Below are positions 48,335 through 58,593 of a DNA stretch of 64,000 nt, piece after piece. Positions within the stretch are counted from its first letter, which is position 1. Each line of letters opens with the position of its first letter. The DNA is from Orobanche coerulescens (taxonomy: Eukaryota; Streptophyta; Magnoliopsida; Lamiales; Orobanchaceae). The notes beneath the pieces were generated by a model. It did no database searches. It saw only the letters and a program-made list of their open reading frames with translations, and was not told the origin of the DNA. The stretch lies in contig JAWKAU010000045.1 in assembly GCA_033398695.1 (NCBI GenBank), positions 372,001 through 436,000 of the forward strand. The letters run 5' to 3'. The translations under genes were made by a program, and so were the position numbers.

Positions 48335-48855
48335 GTAGTTGAGTACTAGTCTTATTTTGCTATTTATTTGTAATTTTCTGTCTTTATAATAAAATTTCAA
48401 ATGGGAATAAAAGTGTTTGAGATTGTCGGTCCGGTGGATGGGGCTGTCGTCTTCTTTTTTGTGCATTAATTGATAATGGTGCTTGACTATTGTTGTTGCT
48501 TATGTATGTTAAGTCTGTTGGCCCTCAGGTATAATGTTGTTCTTTTAGTACTGTCTTTTGATTGATTTCTGGGTAGATTTTAATTTACTGTTGGATAAGC
48601 ACTGTCTGCATAATTTGCTTATATATATGCATATATCTTGTGCAAGTGAGTGGTGGGTGTAGATTTTTTTAAAAATAAAGAAGTATTATTTTTTGTTCTT
48701 CTCATTTGGTATATTTGAAGAAAATGTTTGTACTCTTTTTGAAATTCTGTTGCTAAGCTTGTAATACCACCTCTGAGCTTGAGATGTTACTGACAGTTAG
48801 TAAGTTACTCTTTTTGATTCCACGTAGTAACTTACTGTTAGAAAGTTAGTTTGTT
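48335..48855 (+). other. 3' untranslated part of hAT
   Basis: AT-rich, no ORF of note. TAATAAAATTTC near 48388 could be a polyadenylation signal. Confidence 0.5.
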
Positions 48856-48859
48856 ATTA

Positions 48860-49060
48860 GAGCCCGACCCGGACCGGCCCGGCCCGTGAACAGGCCCGCC
48901 CGGCCCATAAACAAAACGGGTCGTGGGCCGTGCCGGGCCTTACATTTGTAAAAAAAGCCCGGCCCGGCCCGGACCGCCAAAAAGAAAGGCCCGGCTCGGC
49001 CCGGCCCTTAAATGGAGCGGGCTTTAATAGCCCGGCCCGGACCGGCCCGGGCCCGGCCCG
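48860..49060. repeat. Right subterminal GGCCCGG array of hAT
   Basis: CCCGGACCGGCCCGG and similar words in both orientations, mirroring the left end. The overlapping Gly/Pro/Arg-rich ORFs are compositional. Confidence 0.85.
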
Positions 49061-49081
49061 AATACCACCTCTAGTTGGCGC

Positions 49082-49840
49082 CATGCGGTATGGTGCTCTG
49101 GAAATAGGAGTGGCTCCAGGCTCTAATTCGATAGTGAACTACACTTCTCTCTGCGGAGGTAACCCAGGTAGTTCGTCAGGAAATACATCTGAGAATTCAT
49201 TCACAATTGGAATAGATGAGAGCTCTACTCCTTCTTCTTTCCTCATGGCATAGCACCAAAGTCCATGACATCCCTACTTCAGTAATTTCACGGCTTTCAT
49301 TGCCTTGATCAATTTTCCCGAGCTTCCCGGTCTCCATCCTCGGAATAAGTGTTCAGATCCGTCATCAGCAATGATAGAAATGACTCTCTTTCGGTAATTC
49401 AGAATAGCTCCATAACGGTTGAGCCAATCGTCTCCGAGAATTAAGTCGTCACCATGTATGTCAATTACAATAAGATTTGATGGCCAATCTCTCCCTCCTA
49501 AAGACACTAGAAAATCTCTAGCTTCTAGGCTTCCCACAATTTTCTCTCCACTTGGTAATCCCACAACATAAGGTTCACAATCATACAAGCACGAGATTTT
49601 CAAACGATTAACACAGTTCAAAGATATAAAAGAATGCGTAGCTCCTGAATCGAATAAGACACTAACTGGTTGCAAAAGGATCTGAATCGTACCTGATGCA
49701 AAAGTTGTGTTCTGATCGTCTGACTTCTTCATCTCGTAAACACGCGGAGGAACGGACCCAGCGCTAGATGCTTCTCTTTTCCCAACATTATGCAGCTGGA
49801 AACCACTTTGTTGCGTCTGGTTTACACTAGTGTCCTTCAA
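49082..49840 (-). pseudogene. pol: Protease and RT N-terminus of F
   Basis: The retropepsin frame (49840-49274) carries the active site VLFDSGATHSFIS, then GDDLILGDDWL, as in Tekay-type proteases. After it, 49270-49082 encodes the linker and start of RT ([19 protein letters not shown], a TAG, then FTIELEPGATPISRAPYRM) up to the hAT insertion. One in-frame TAG, where the D protein has Glu, and a stop at the end of the protease frame break the polyprotein. Confidence 0.92.
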
Positions 49841-49870
49841 AACCGGTACAGGAGTGCGAGTGCCAAAAGA

Positions 49871-50937
49871 TCAAGTCGCATTCCCACAAAATGTTGCGCG
49901 ATGCCCTTCCTGTCCACACTCAAAACAGGTCACAGCAGGCGCGAAACAGTCACGTCGAACATGCCCCGCTTTGCCACAGTTATAACATTTCTTCCCTGCT
50001 TCTGAAACGGTTGGTGCTGCCCGGAACTTCTTTTCGCCTCGAGAAGGATGTGGAGACCTCCTGGATGAATGAAAAGAGGATTGGCCCATGCGAGTCGCAC
50101 TACTCTTATTCTCCGTGAAGTTGCCAGACACCTTCTGTTTCTTTGCTTCCGTTGATTTCTCTACTGCAGCCACTTTCATATCATAGGCCAATGCTTTGTC
50201 CTGATACTGTCGTAAGGTGGTACATTCAAATCCGGACATATACTGCTGAATTTCCGGCTTCATTCGCATGTCGAAATGAAAAATCCTCTCTGCTTCGGTT
50301 CTGACCAAGTGGCGCACATAAGTTAGCTGGTGATTAAATGTCTTAATCACGTCTGTCACAGATGCTTCTGAATTTTGTGGTGAGAAAAACTCCCGGACTC
50401 GGGCCTCTCTAACTGGGCGAGGACAATACTGCACTTCCATCATTAATTTGAACTCTGTCCAGTCAACATTATGCTCCTCAGGTCGAATGGCCTCCCACCA
50501 ATCGAAAGCCTCCCCCGTCAGAAGATACTGGGCGACCGGAACCTTTCTGTCGTTGGGACAGTTAATCCCCGCAAAAATCTTTTCTAACTCCTTCAGCTAG
50601 TGATCCCAAGAAAGCGTCTCAGCAAAACCGTCAAATTTCGGAGGGTGCAATTTGACCACCTCAGTAAGCCATTTGTCTCCCCGATTATCCACATTATGCT
50701 GCTGTCCCATCGCCATCTGCATGCGATAAACAACTTGAGCAAACTGGTTTATCTGAGCAACCACCTGTGAAGCACTCCCGGCACATTAGGATGCATTATT
50801 ATTTGCCGATCCTGCCCTTCGTAATGGGAATCGGTTCGACTATCGGATATCTCCGGGTAGACGCCGAATCGTCTGTCTCATATTTCCACGTCGCGTCCAC
50901 GACCACGTCCGCGTCCACGACCTCCTCTCAACATACC
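49871..50937 (-). pseudogene. gag: Gag of chromovirus F, N-terminus frameshifted
   Basis: Likely start ATG near 50937 (MLRGGRGRGRGRGRDVEI, then stop; an Arg/Gly-rich N-terminus). The middle is spread over frames. From 50443 an open frame covers the retrotransposon gag domain end (VRHLVRTEAERIFHFDMRMK) and two CCHC zinc knuckles (CYNCGKAGHVRRDC; CFECGQEGHRATFC) that bind RNA. The small frames on the plus strand are shadows. Confidence 0.85.
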
Positions 50938-51138
50938 GTAAACACAAATACTCAATATCTGTGGCAAACTTTCTAAAAGAAAGTCCATCAATGTTCACAA
51001 AACATGAATTAAATAAAATAGTAGTATTTGAGATTAGGAAACTTACAACCACGGTCCACACGACGATGCTGGCTCAAAGAATGATGTTACAAACGACCAA
51101 TAATCAAATAACGTAAAACAGACTAACTAACCCGATCG

Positions 51139-51176
51139 CCAAGATATCCATGAATCTTAGCTCGATACCATATTCT
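51139..51176 (-). promoter_or_regulatory. Primer binding site and adjacent stem-loop of F
   Basis: Minus strand, after the LTR end: AGAATA then TGGTATCGAGC (initiator-Met-tRNA-like with one base missing), followed by AAGAT-loop-ATCTT. Confidence 0.65.
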
Positions 51177-51483
51177 CGTAACACCCCGAGATATTCGGAA
51201 TAATTACGGTCGTAAACCCTTTAAGTAAGGATTTACAAGGCTAAATAAAAGAAATGTAAATATAATTCAACCTTACAATCAAGTTCAAAATACGTAATCG
51301 GTTCAACTGATCCAAAGAGTTAACTTATACAACCATATCGAAAATGACATAATTAAAACACACGTACTCGAGTACTAAAGTGAACCAAGAAGACAAATCA
51401 CAATAACAATAAACATCAACCACCTCACTGAGCCATTTCATCGTCCTGTCGGTACTGTGGTTGCTTCCCCGCTCCTCGGCTAC

Positions 51484-51521
51484 CTGAACATCAAAACAAT
51501 GTCCACCCCCGAAGGGGTTAG
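51484..51521 (-). promoter_or_regulatory. Branch-site/hairpin/CAG module of LTR F2
   Basis: Identical in wording to the F1 module. Confidence 0.6.
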
Positions 51522-51649
51522 CAAAACAATGCTAGTACAAGTATCATAATACATAAATCATCAGTGCATCATAAATCATGCAAAACGGACTTCCATCATC
51601 GGAATCCAACGATGTGAATCCTCACGATTCCATCAACACAATACAAGGT

Positions 51650-51835
51650 AATCCAGCGATCCAGCGCCCTTGGTATAGATCCCCATGATGATCCCGTCGG
51701 ACCAACGCATGGTGGAAAACCCGTCCAGCGATCCAGCGCCCTCAGCATTGATCCCCATGATGATCCCGTCGGACCAACGCATGGTGGACATTCGATCCAG
51801 CGCCCTCAGCATAGATCCTCATGATCCCCTCGGAT
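51650..51835 (-). repeat. Three ~70-bp tandem repeats in LTR F2
   Basis: Same units as F1, with single-base differences. Confidence 0.88.
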
Positions 51836-52204
51836 CATTTATACCATAAACCAATCAATTATGCATACATATATGCATTTCAATATGTTCATCAATACGA
51901 ACAATTAACAACGAATACCACGAGAAATTAAAGAATTACATCTCATATTCGACAACATGAACAAAACCATAAGCATGATCAAAGTTCCAATATAAATCAA
52001 ACTCAACATATGATACTTGCCTCGAAAATGGCAAGAATGGAAATACTCCAACAAATGACACGCGTCCGTATGTCACCGCCCCTCGATCGTCCCCTATACA
52101 AGGCTCGGACCTAAGAAATAATAAATAATTCCTCTCAAGTAGAACGAATGTCTAACAATCCGGTTTACGGCCGCAGGCTCTAAAAATGAATTCTGCCTGG
52201 ACTA

Positions 52205-52430
52205 CTTAGCGTGCGCTACGTACTCTACGTAATGTGCGCTAAGCCTGCCCGTTAACGTACGCAAATGACCAAGTCTAGCGTACGCTAGCTACGTACTGAC
52301 AGTCCTCTCTGGTCAGCCAACTGTCCTGCCTGATGACATAACGTACATTACGTACCAAACATAGCGTACGTTATTCATTCCCGATAGCGCACGTTAATAC
52401 GCCTATCTTAGCGTGCGCTAACTGTGCATG
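52205..52430. repeat. Second word block in LTR F2
   Basis: Counterpart of 41216-41440. Here several words are closer to the palindrome than in F1 (for example TAGCGTACGCTAGC), so F1 shows more CpG-to-TpG/CpA change. Confidence 0.8.
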
Positions 52431-53114
52431 GCAGTTTACTACTGGGCAGAAAACTTGAGCTAAGTGTGATGAAACTCATGAAATATTCAGTGTTAATACA
52501 TGCCATCTCTGTGCATATCATGCTCATACGGTTTGTGAAAGATCTTTACGTATTAAATGACTATGAGATACAAGGATACATATAATCATCACAACACCAT
52601 AATTCATCTTTGATCTTCAAGAAATATCCTAAGTCCAATCCATTTCATGTCCCAAAATGTATGATTCCTTTAGGTAAAGACATAAGAACTTGGTAATCTC
52701 CATATACTGGTCATGATCGGTTTTGAAGATACATGAATATGCTTAGGAGTCCACATACTAAAAAGGTTCAATGGATTTTACGATGAATAAGTGCCGAAAC
52801 GTCAAAAATATCCTTCTAACACATGATGTTCGACTACTGACGAATTTAACTGACTAGATAATCATGATCAAAACGTCTTTCATACTAGTACTTAATATTG
52901 GTGAAGAATCACCTACCTCAAAGTAGTGAAGAACAAGGAGGAACTCGAAGCAATCCAACGCCGAAGGCTTGAACACCAATCTCCAATGATCTACAATCTT
53001 CAACTCGAGCTAGGATGCTGATATGAAGGGTTTAGGATGAAGAGAGTGACTCTCTAACTCCAAGAATTCGGGTGTGGGAGTGAAAAGGCTGAAAATATGA
53101 AAAAGGATGCTGTC

Positions 53115-53435
53115 TTATTTATAGAAAGTGGTTATTAGCGCGCGCTAGTCCATATTTATAGCGTGCGCTAATGGCTTACTTCCTACAATGTACTCCGCGT
53201 TTAGCATGCGCTATTCTCATATTGTTAGCGTGCGCTACCGCGTTGACTTGGCTTTTCCCGAAAGCCGTCCAGGTTCATCCTGACACAATCCGACCGAGAT
53301 CCACAGCCGATCTCACCTAACACCCTGTCGTAATCATGCTGACTACGTATAGCGTGCGCTAATGTTCATGCACAGCGTGCGCTACGGATCTAGATTAGTG
53401 TACGCTACACTTAGTCGATAGCGTGCGCTACTTGC
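53115..53435. repeat. Palindromic word array TAGCGTGCGCTA type, with TATA box (LTR F2)
   Basis: Same arrangement as F1: about eight words upstream of CTATAAATAAGACAG on the minus strand. Confidence 0.85.
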
Positions 53436-53580
53436 GCAGAATCACAATTTAAATCACATTCAAGAAATCATGCGCTCAACAACACCGGATTAGGAAATAC
53501 GGAGAATAGTACTCAGATAAAAATGCAACAATTACAATATCACAAGTTCCAAATACATATCAGAAATCTCGGGTATTACA

Positions 53581-54611
53581 ATATCATCATATTATTATCT
53601 TCCATAACAAAATTCCCGTAAATACCAAGAATCATCACAACAACTCCATAAACTATCATCATACGAACTAAGCATTAACAACAACATCAAAAATGCAAAT
53701 TTAAAGAGAGGATTATCCAACATACCTCTTAGAAGATGAAATACACAAGTAACCACCTCAAGAATCATCAATATCTTCATATCCAAGCCTCAAATCCAAG
53801 CCCTCAAGATCATAATCGACTTAGAAGGACCGAAACGCCATCTCTGAGTGTTGAAGGTGAAAAACAAAGTGATGTTCTGAAGAAAAACAAATGACGGGCA
53901 TCCCACATATATAAACTCTCAGATCATTACGTACGTAACATGCAAAAGTTAACGTACGTAACACATATTTACGTACGTTCCTTGATAGCGTACGTAACAA
54001 TGGTACATAGGCTCCTGTCTCAATTCGTATCTTGTATAACGTACGTAACACTTGATCCATGGTGTACGTAATACGGACGTTGACTTGCTACAGTATAAAC
54101 TCATATTACGTACGTAATAAGCCCTGCATAACGTACGTAATACGTAGTTGACTTGTCTTTTGGCACGCCGGCCGATTCCTAGGCCCCACATGGCAGGTAA
54201 TGATTCATCCGTCTGATTCCTCTTGTTACGTACTTAATGCCTTATGCATGACGTACGTAACACATAGCAACATAGTGTACGTTATCTAATAAACTTAATG
54301 TATGTTAAGGGCTCTGTATTAGCCAAATCCAACTGTCCTTGTTCGTCTCCACATACTGTATACGTATACACACATACTGAATACATATACTCATCCCAAA
54401 AATATTCTCATATGATACACGTGATATCCAAGTCAGAACAATCTGATGCACCAGATCCTCAAATACAATTGTCGACCAAGTACGACAATTATACAAATAC
54501 AGTTGTCTCGGTCTTCAATTTATTTTATCCATACTATATAGACACCAAGCTAGGCAGTATATCTCAGATAAAGTAACGTGAAAAATTTATACTGAAAATC
54601 CGGGTATTACA
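53581..54611 (-). repeat. LTR A2, second part, right of F
   Basis: Begins with the ATATC duplication, then matches 33816-34847 of LTR A1. Contains the TTACGTACGTAA array (53925-54305) and a TATA-like GAGTTTATATATG near 53910. Ends CCGGGTATTACA. The following 18 bp (54612-54629) are unassigned. Confidence 0.93.
53925..54305. repeat. Palindromic word array TTACGTACGTAA type (LTR A2)
   Basis: Copy of the A1 array; individual words differ by CpG transitions and small indels. Confidence 0.85.
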
Positions 54612-54969
54612 CCCATTCCTTCCACATTTTGTAATACTCGGTTGTAATTTATTCATTATCATTCAGTAATTATCATTCAATAACTGTCACTCAGTAAATT
54701 TCACTCATCAATAATCATTCATAATTCACGTTCAGTCATTTTATTCATTGTTGGTGTATTTTTAGGCGTGTATCAATTACCGATCGCCGTTTGCCTCCGT
54801 TTGAGTATCGAGATGGGAGTATTATCATTATCATCGTGATTGGTAGTCTTGTGTTGGAAGTATCATCTATGGCATGTGTTTGACTTGTTTTCTTTCACAT
54901 ACGTATAGTATGTTAGATCAATCATCAATCGTAGCGAGAAATGGAGTAGTCGGATTTTTTGTCACTTCC

Positions 54970-55445
54970 AGTAGCGAGTTATGGCCGTAACTAATCAGGC
55001 ATTACAGCCGTAACATGCATTCGTTGGTTTAGGGATGTTTTGGACGAAGGTGAGTTACGGCCATAAAGTTAGGCAGATACGGCCGTAACATGCGTTCGTT
55101 GTTTTCAGGACAGTTCGGACGAATAGGACTTACGGCCGTGAGGGTTGCGGCATACGGCCGTAAGTTGAGGCAAGTACGGTCGTAAGGCTTGGCCGGTTAT
55201 GGCCGTACGTTTCGAGCAGGGTGCCCAGGCAGTTTCGACGAGGGCTTCTTACGCCCGTAAGTTTTGCCGACTATGGCCATATCAATCGAGTTACGCCCGT
55301 AAGGCAGGTGCGGGTACGGCCGTATGACTGTCGGAAGATTCTGGACGAGGTCGAGTTACGGACGTACGAGATGGTTGGTTACGGCCGTAAGGCCGTTGAC
55401 TTGGGAAAGTTACGGCCGTAAGTTGGCCGAGTTACGGCCGTAATA
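54970..55445. repeat. Palindromic word array TTACGGCCGTAA type (LTR D1)
   Basis: About 16 words in 480 bp, several being the perfect 12-bp palindrome. Most variants differ by one CpG transition (TATGGCCGTAA, TACAGCCGTAA, ACGGCCATAA). Confidence 0.92.
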
Positions 55446-56583
55446 ATGGCAGTACTTAAGTACCTGGACGGGTTTTTGAGGTCATTTTTATCATTTCTTC
55501 ACCTTGTTTCCGAGAGAGAGCTTGAGGGAGAGATTTTTTCTTCATCAATCACTTGGGTGTTCGGTTTTCATCATCTTCATTCATTTGTGAAACTTGGATA
55601 GTCGATTTAACACGTGTTCATCGGATCGAAGTATTTGGATCTTCAAGAGGTTAATTCTTCAAGATCTTGGATTTCGATTTTGTGTTGAGATATGATGTTT
55701 TGGACGTTATAATCATGTTTAATGAAGAGATATACATACGTTTATGAGTGTGTATGAATATTCATTGGATTATTGAAAGATTATTCAAGAACACTTTGAA
55801 TAATGAGTTGGATTTGGGGGTTTTCGATTAGTTGTTGTTGAAATCACGAATTGGATATTCATATTGGATTATTGATTGTATCGAAGATGTTTAGTCGTAT
55901 CGACGTTTGGAGTTAGTTATAATCGTGTTTGATTTGTATATTGAACGGATTGTTGGTAATTGTGTTATTCAAGGTTGTTCGAGCGACCGACACCTTATTT
56001 TAGGATGGTTGTTCGTGGAAGGACATTCTTCACCGGTGTTGTGTAAGTTAATTCTTACTCGGTTAAAATGATACTCATTCCTTTCGTTGTTGTTCATTCA
56101 TAATCATAACTCATTCATAATGTATTAACCGTATTGAGACTTGTAATTTTCAAATAATCATTTCATTTACGAGGAACGACGGTTCCAAATCATTTCAATG
56201 AGCTACCATTCATTTCATTATTATCTCGTCTCGGTGAGTCATTCTTGACCCTTGTCGGATTGTTATTCATTATGTTCATTGGTCACTTTTGATTGTGTGA
56301 CCTTCTGGGTTCATATTGCGTGGCCGGGTAGGGATGTGTGGAATTTTTAGTCGGGCACACGATAGTCATGTGTTGGGTTCACCGACACATTGGACTGTGC
56401 ACATGGTAATGTACCTCCGTGAGACTAATTAGGTACAAGGGCGGGTGTGTCCGGACACTCGTCTTGTGCACGTGCAAATTCTATTACGGGCGTACTATGA
56501 TGCTCCTCTTCAGCTTAAATTCATAACCAAGGATATTTCATGATTTTGTTTATTCAACTCTTGAGGATTGTTTTTTTGTGTAA

Positions 56584-56612
56584 CTGACCCCATTGGGGGA
56601 TATTGTTTTCAG
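56584..56612 (+). promoter_or_regulatory. Branch-site/hairpin/CAG module of LTR D1
   Basis: CTGAC, CCCATTGGGGG hairpin, ATATTGTTTT, CAG. Reads as a 3' splice site with the branch A about 25 nt before CAG. Confidence 0.6.
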
Positions 56613-56615
56613 GTC

Positions 56616-56720
56616 ATGGCAAGGCAAAAGCACGGGAAGAGAATGTTGACGGCGAGGAGTCCCAGTGATACTAGTAGGGGGGCCCAGTCCTTTCAGTCAT
56701 TCTTGTTTTCTTCATTTTAA
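56616..56720 (+). CDS. Mini-ORF after the CAG in LTR D1 (34 aa), doubtful
   Basis: MARQKHGKRMLTARSPSDTS... shares most of its first 20 residues with the mini-ORF of LTR C. No family recognised. Confidence 0.3.
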   Translation: MARQKHGKRMLTARSPSDTSRGAQSFQSFLFSSF

Positions 56721-56966
56721 TTCCGCTGCAAAATTTCGTTTGGGATGTTTATTATTCAGGGTGGTGTATTTTATCTTCATATAAAATATACAAGTATTCT
56801 GTATTGTCCTGGTGTATTGTACCTAAGCTCCTCATCAGAGTACTTGGTAATATAATGTGGTTCGGTACTACAATTATATTATTTAATTCATTAATTTCTA
56901 TACATCTGGTGGGTCCTAGTTGGGGTTCCACGGCACTATAATAGCCGCCTAGTTTGGGGTGTTACA

Positions 56967-56982
56967 GAGTTGGTATCAGAGC
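56967..56982 (+). promoter_or_regulatory. Primer binding site of chromovirus D
   Basis: GAGT then TGGTATCAGAGC at 56971-56982, the exact initiator-Met-tRNA-complementary word. Confidence 0.93.
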
Positions 56983-57463
56983 GTGGTTTTGAATACTACC
57001 TTCCGAGTCATGTCTCATTGAAATCATCATTCACCAGACTAGTATCATTGGACTCTCGCGTCGCGTGTGACCTGTGCAAATGCCAAGCCCCTCAGACCAA
57101 GAACTGTAAGATTTCTGATGCCATGGTATAATTTCTGGCAATAAGAATCATTCATTCATCATTCATCAGTTAACAATCCTCAAACTTCATTTTCATTTTG
57201 ATCATATTGATCATGTTAACTCATTAATCACTCAGTTCATTTCATTATTCAATTGTCGATCTTGAGGATCGTATCATTAATCTTGTTAACTTGTCCAAGA
57301 TAATCATTTCAAGAGTTTCATCAGACAATCATGTCACCTCAATTAATAATTCATATAATCATTATGTCAGAGCGCGTATGCTCGTTATTATCATGTCATA
57401 ACGTAACCACAATGTGATATTCATGCGAGATCTATAATTATCGCGTGACTTTCCTACTTCAGT
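56983..57463 (+). other. 5' untranslated leader of chromovirus D
   Basis: AT-rich leader between primer site and gag, rich in CATTCATTCATCA words. No ORF of note. Confidence 0.7.
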
Positions 57464-58593
57464 ATGGATAGAGCGGTCAGAGGATGCAGGGGAAGAGGCT
57501 GCGGTGCAGGCCAAAACACGGTAGCTCGTGTGAATACACGCGCTAATGAAAGGAATAATGCTGATTCATCGAGCAGTGACGCTGCCACTCATTCACCTGG
57601 ACGTAATCATTCACTATCAGGGAGTCGTACCCGGGACACAACTCAGTCAAAAGGTGTTCGGGTTGATCCACTCGCTTTTATGCAGGGCATGATGGCCCAA
57701 ATGACTCAGATGGCACAACTGATGGAGACGATGCATAACTCAACTACTCAAAATCAAGAGGCTCCTCTGCTGTCACCTCAGAGGCAAGAGAGGGGTGTGA
57801 GCAGTATCATTGGCGACATCTCTTGCCAGAGACCACCTACCTTCGAGGGCTCATCTGAGCCGGCGGATATCATTCACTGGCTTGAGCATTTCGAGAAACT
57901 GTTTGCTATGGTGGACTGTCCTGAGGGACACAAAGTTTCAGTTACGGCTTACTATCTGGGTAAGAGCGCTCACTCTTGGTGGTTATCTCTGAAACCCACC
58001 GACGGGTCATGTACTTGGGATCAATTCAAGACTCTCATGATGGAGAGGTATTATCCGGCCCCACTCAGGGAGGGCAACTTATCAGAATTACTCATTCCCG
58101 ACCTCTCAGCAGACGATGATGTTCTCGCCATCGTCGAGAAATTTCAGGAACTTCTTCCTTTCGCCTCATCTATTATTCACTCCGAGGTGGACAAGATCAA
58201 TTATTTCAGCAAGAGGTTGAAACCTCGCATGCGTATGCAGTTGCTTAATCACAGTTGTACAACCCTGGCCGAATTCATCTAGAAAGCTCTTACTTATGAG
58301 CTTACTGCGAAGGAAATTGCTAAGAATCAAACTTCATCTTCTGGCAAGAAGTCTAAGAGATGTAATCAGTCTAAAGGCAGTCAGGCAACCTCCAAGAAGC
58401 CTCGTGTGGGCTCTACTTTTTCGGGGCGACCTCTTGCAGTGCCTAAACCTGCGGAATCTTAGTCCCGAGCGGCCAGTTCGGCCATCACCTGTTTCAACTG
58501 TGAAGAACAGGGTCATGTTAGCACCAAGTGTCCGAGGCAGACTATCACATGCCATAACTGTGGGATTGCTGGGCATAAGGCCCATTTTTGCTG
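57464..58593 (+). pseudogene. gag: Gag of chromovirus D, three in-frame stops
   Basis: Start ATG 57464 (MDRAVRGCRGRGCGAGQNT, Arg/Gly-rich like F). Matrix/capsid part: FEGSSEPADIIHWLEHFEKL, AYYLGKSAHSWWLSLKP, TWDQFKTLMMERYYPA, as in the Retrotrans_gag family. A TAG at 58280-58282 is followed in the same frame by ALTYELTAKEIAKNQ, another TAG near 58458, two zinc knuckles (CFNCEEQGHVSTKC; CHNCGIAGHKAHFC), and a TGA directly after. No frameshift up to there: the gene is damaged only by point changes. Confidence 0.93.

Larger units (their letters stand above)
45400..49073 (+). mobile_element. hAT transposon (3674 bp) inserted in the RT gene of F
   Basis: Terminal inverted repeats begin TAGAGGTGGTAT on both ends (12 bp perfect, then mismatches before GGGCCGG). 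The 8-bp duplication GTTGGCGC surrounds it. Contains one transposase gene on the plus strand and GGCCCGG-rich subterminal arrays at both ends. It is the innermost and youngest insertion in the nest; joining its flanks restores the RT frame of F (MAPT|EM). Confidence 0.97.
40187..53580 (-). mobile_element. Chromovirus F (Ty3/gypsy, Tekay/Del-like), complete, TSD ATATC
   Basis: Two LTRs (40187-42593 and 51177-53580) flank gag, protease, RT, RNase H, integrase and chromodomain on the minus strand. ATATC at 40182-40186 and 53581-53585. The uninterrupted site exists in LTR A1 (33811). Without the hAT insertion F is about 9.7 kb. The pol has few breaks (one frameshift and two stops visible), so it is young but not intact. 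Confidence 0.96.
51177..53580 (-). repeat. LTR F2 (2404 bp), 5' LTR of chromovirus F
   Basis: Aligns with LTR F1 over its whole length with few differences; the first base is C instead of T. Differences near 51205-51305 cluster at CAG/CTG words. TATA box CTATAAATAAGACA at 53115-53124, module 51484-51521, tandem repeats 51650-51835. Drives F transcription if active. Confidence 0.95.
54630..56966 (+). repeat. LTR D1 (2337 bp), 5' LTR of chromovirus D
   Basis: Starts TGTAATACTCGG and ends GGGGTGTTACA, followed by the primer site. Word array 54970-55445, donor-like TGTGTAAGTTAATTC near 56041, branch-site module 56584-56612, mini-ORF 56616-56720. No clear TATA box beside the array (TACTTAAGTACC is the nearest candidate). 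Relative to D2 it lacks about 115 bp near 55885 but has about 37 bp extra near 55470. Confidence 0.95.

Noticed and set aside
48857..49253. Gly/Arg/Pro-rich ORFs on both strands at the right end of hAT
   Set aside because: Compositional products of the GGCCCGG subterminal repeats, one of them crossing the transposon end.
49082..49253. Reading the hAT as a host gene captured in the F polyprotein
   Set aside because: Terminal inverted repeats and a perfect 8-bp duplication show an ordinary transposon insertion.
54970..55445. CRISPR array or satellite interpretation of the regularly spaced palindromes
   Set aside because: Spacing is irregular, words are only 8-12 bp and degenerate, and the setting is a plant LTR.
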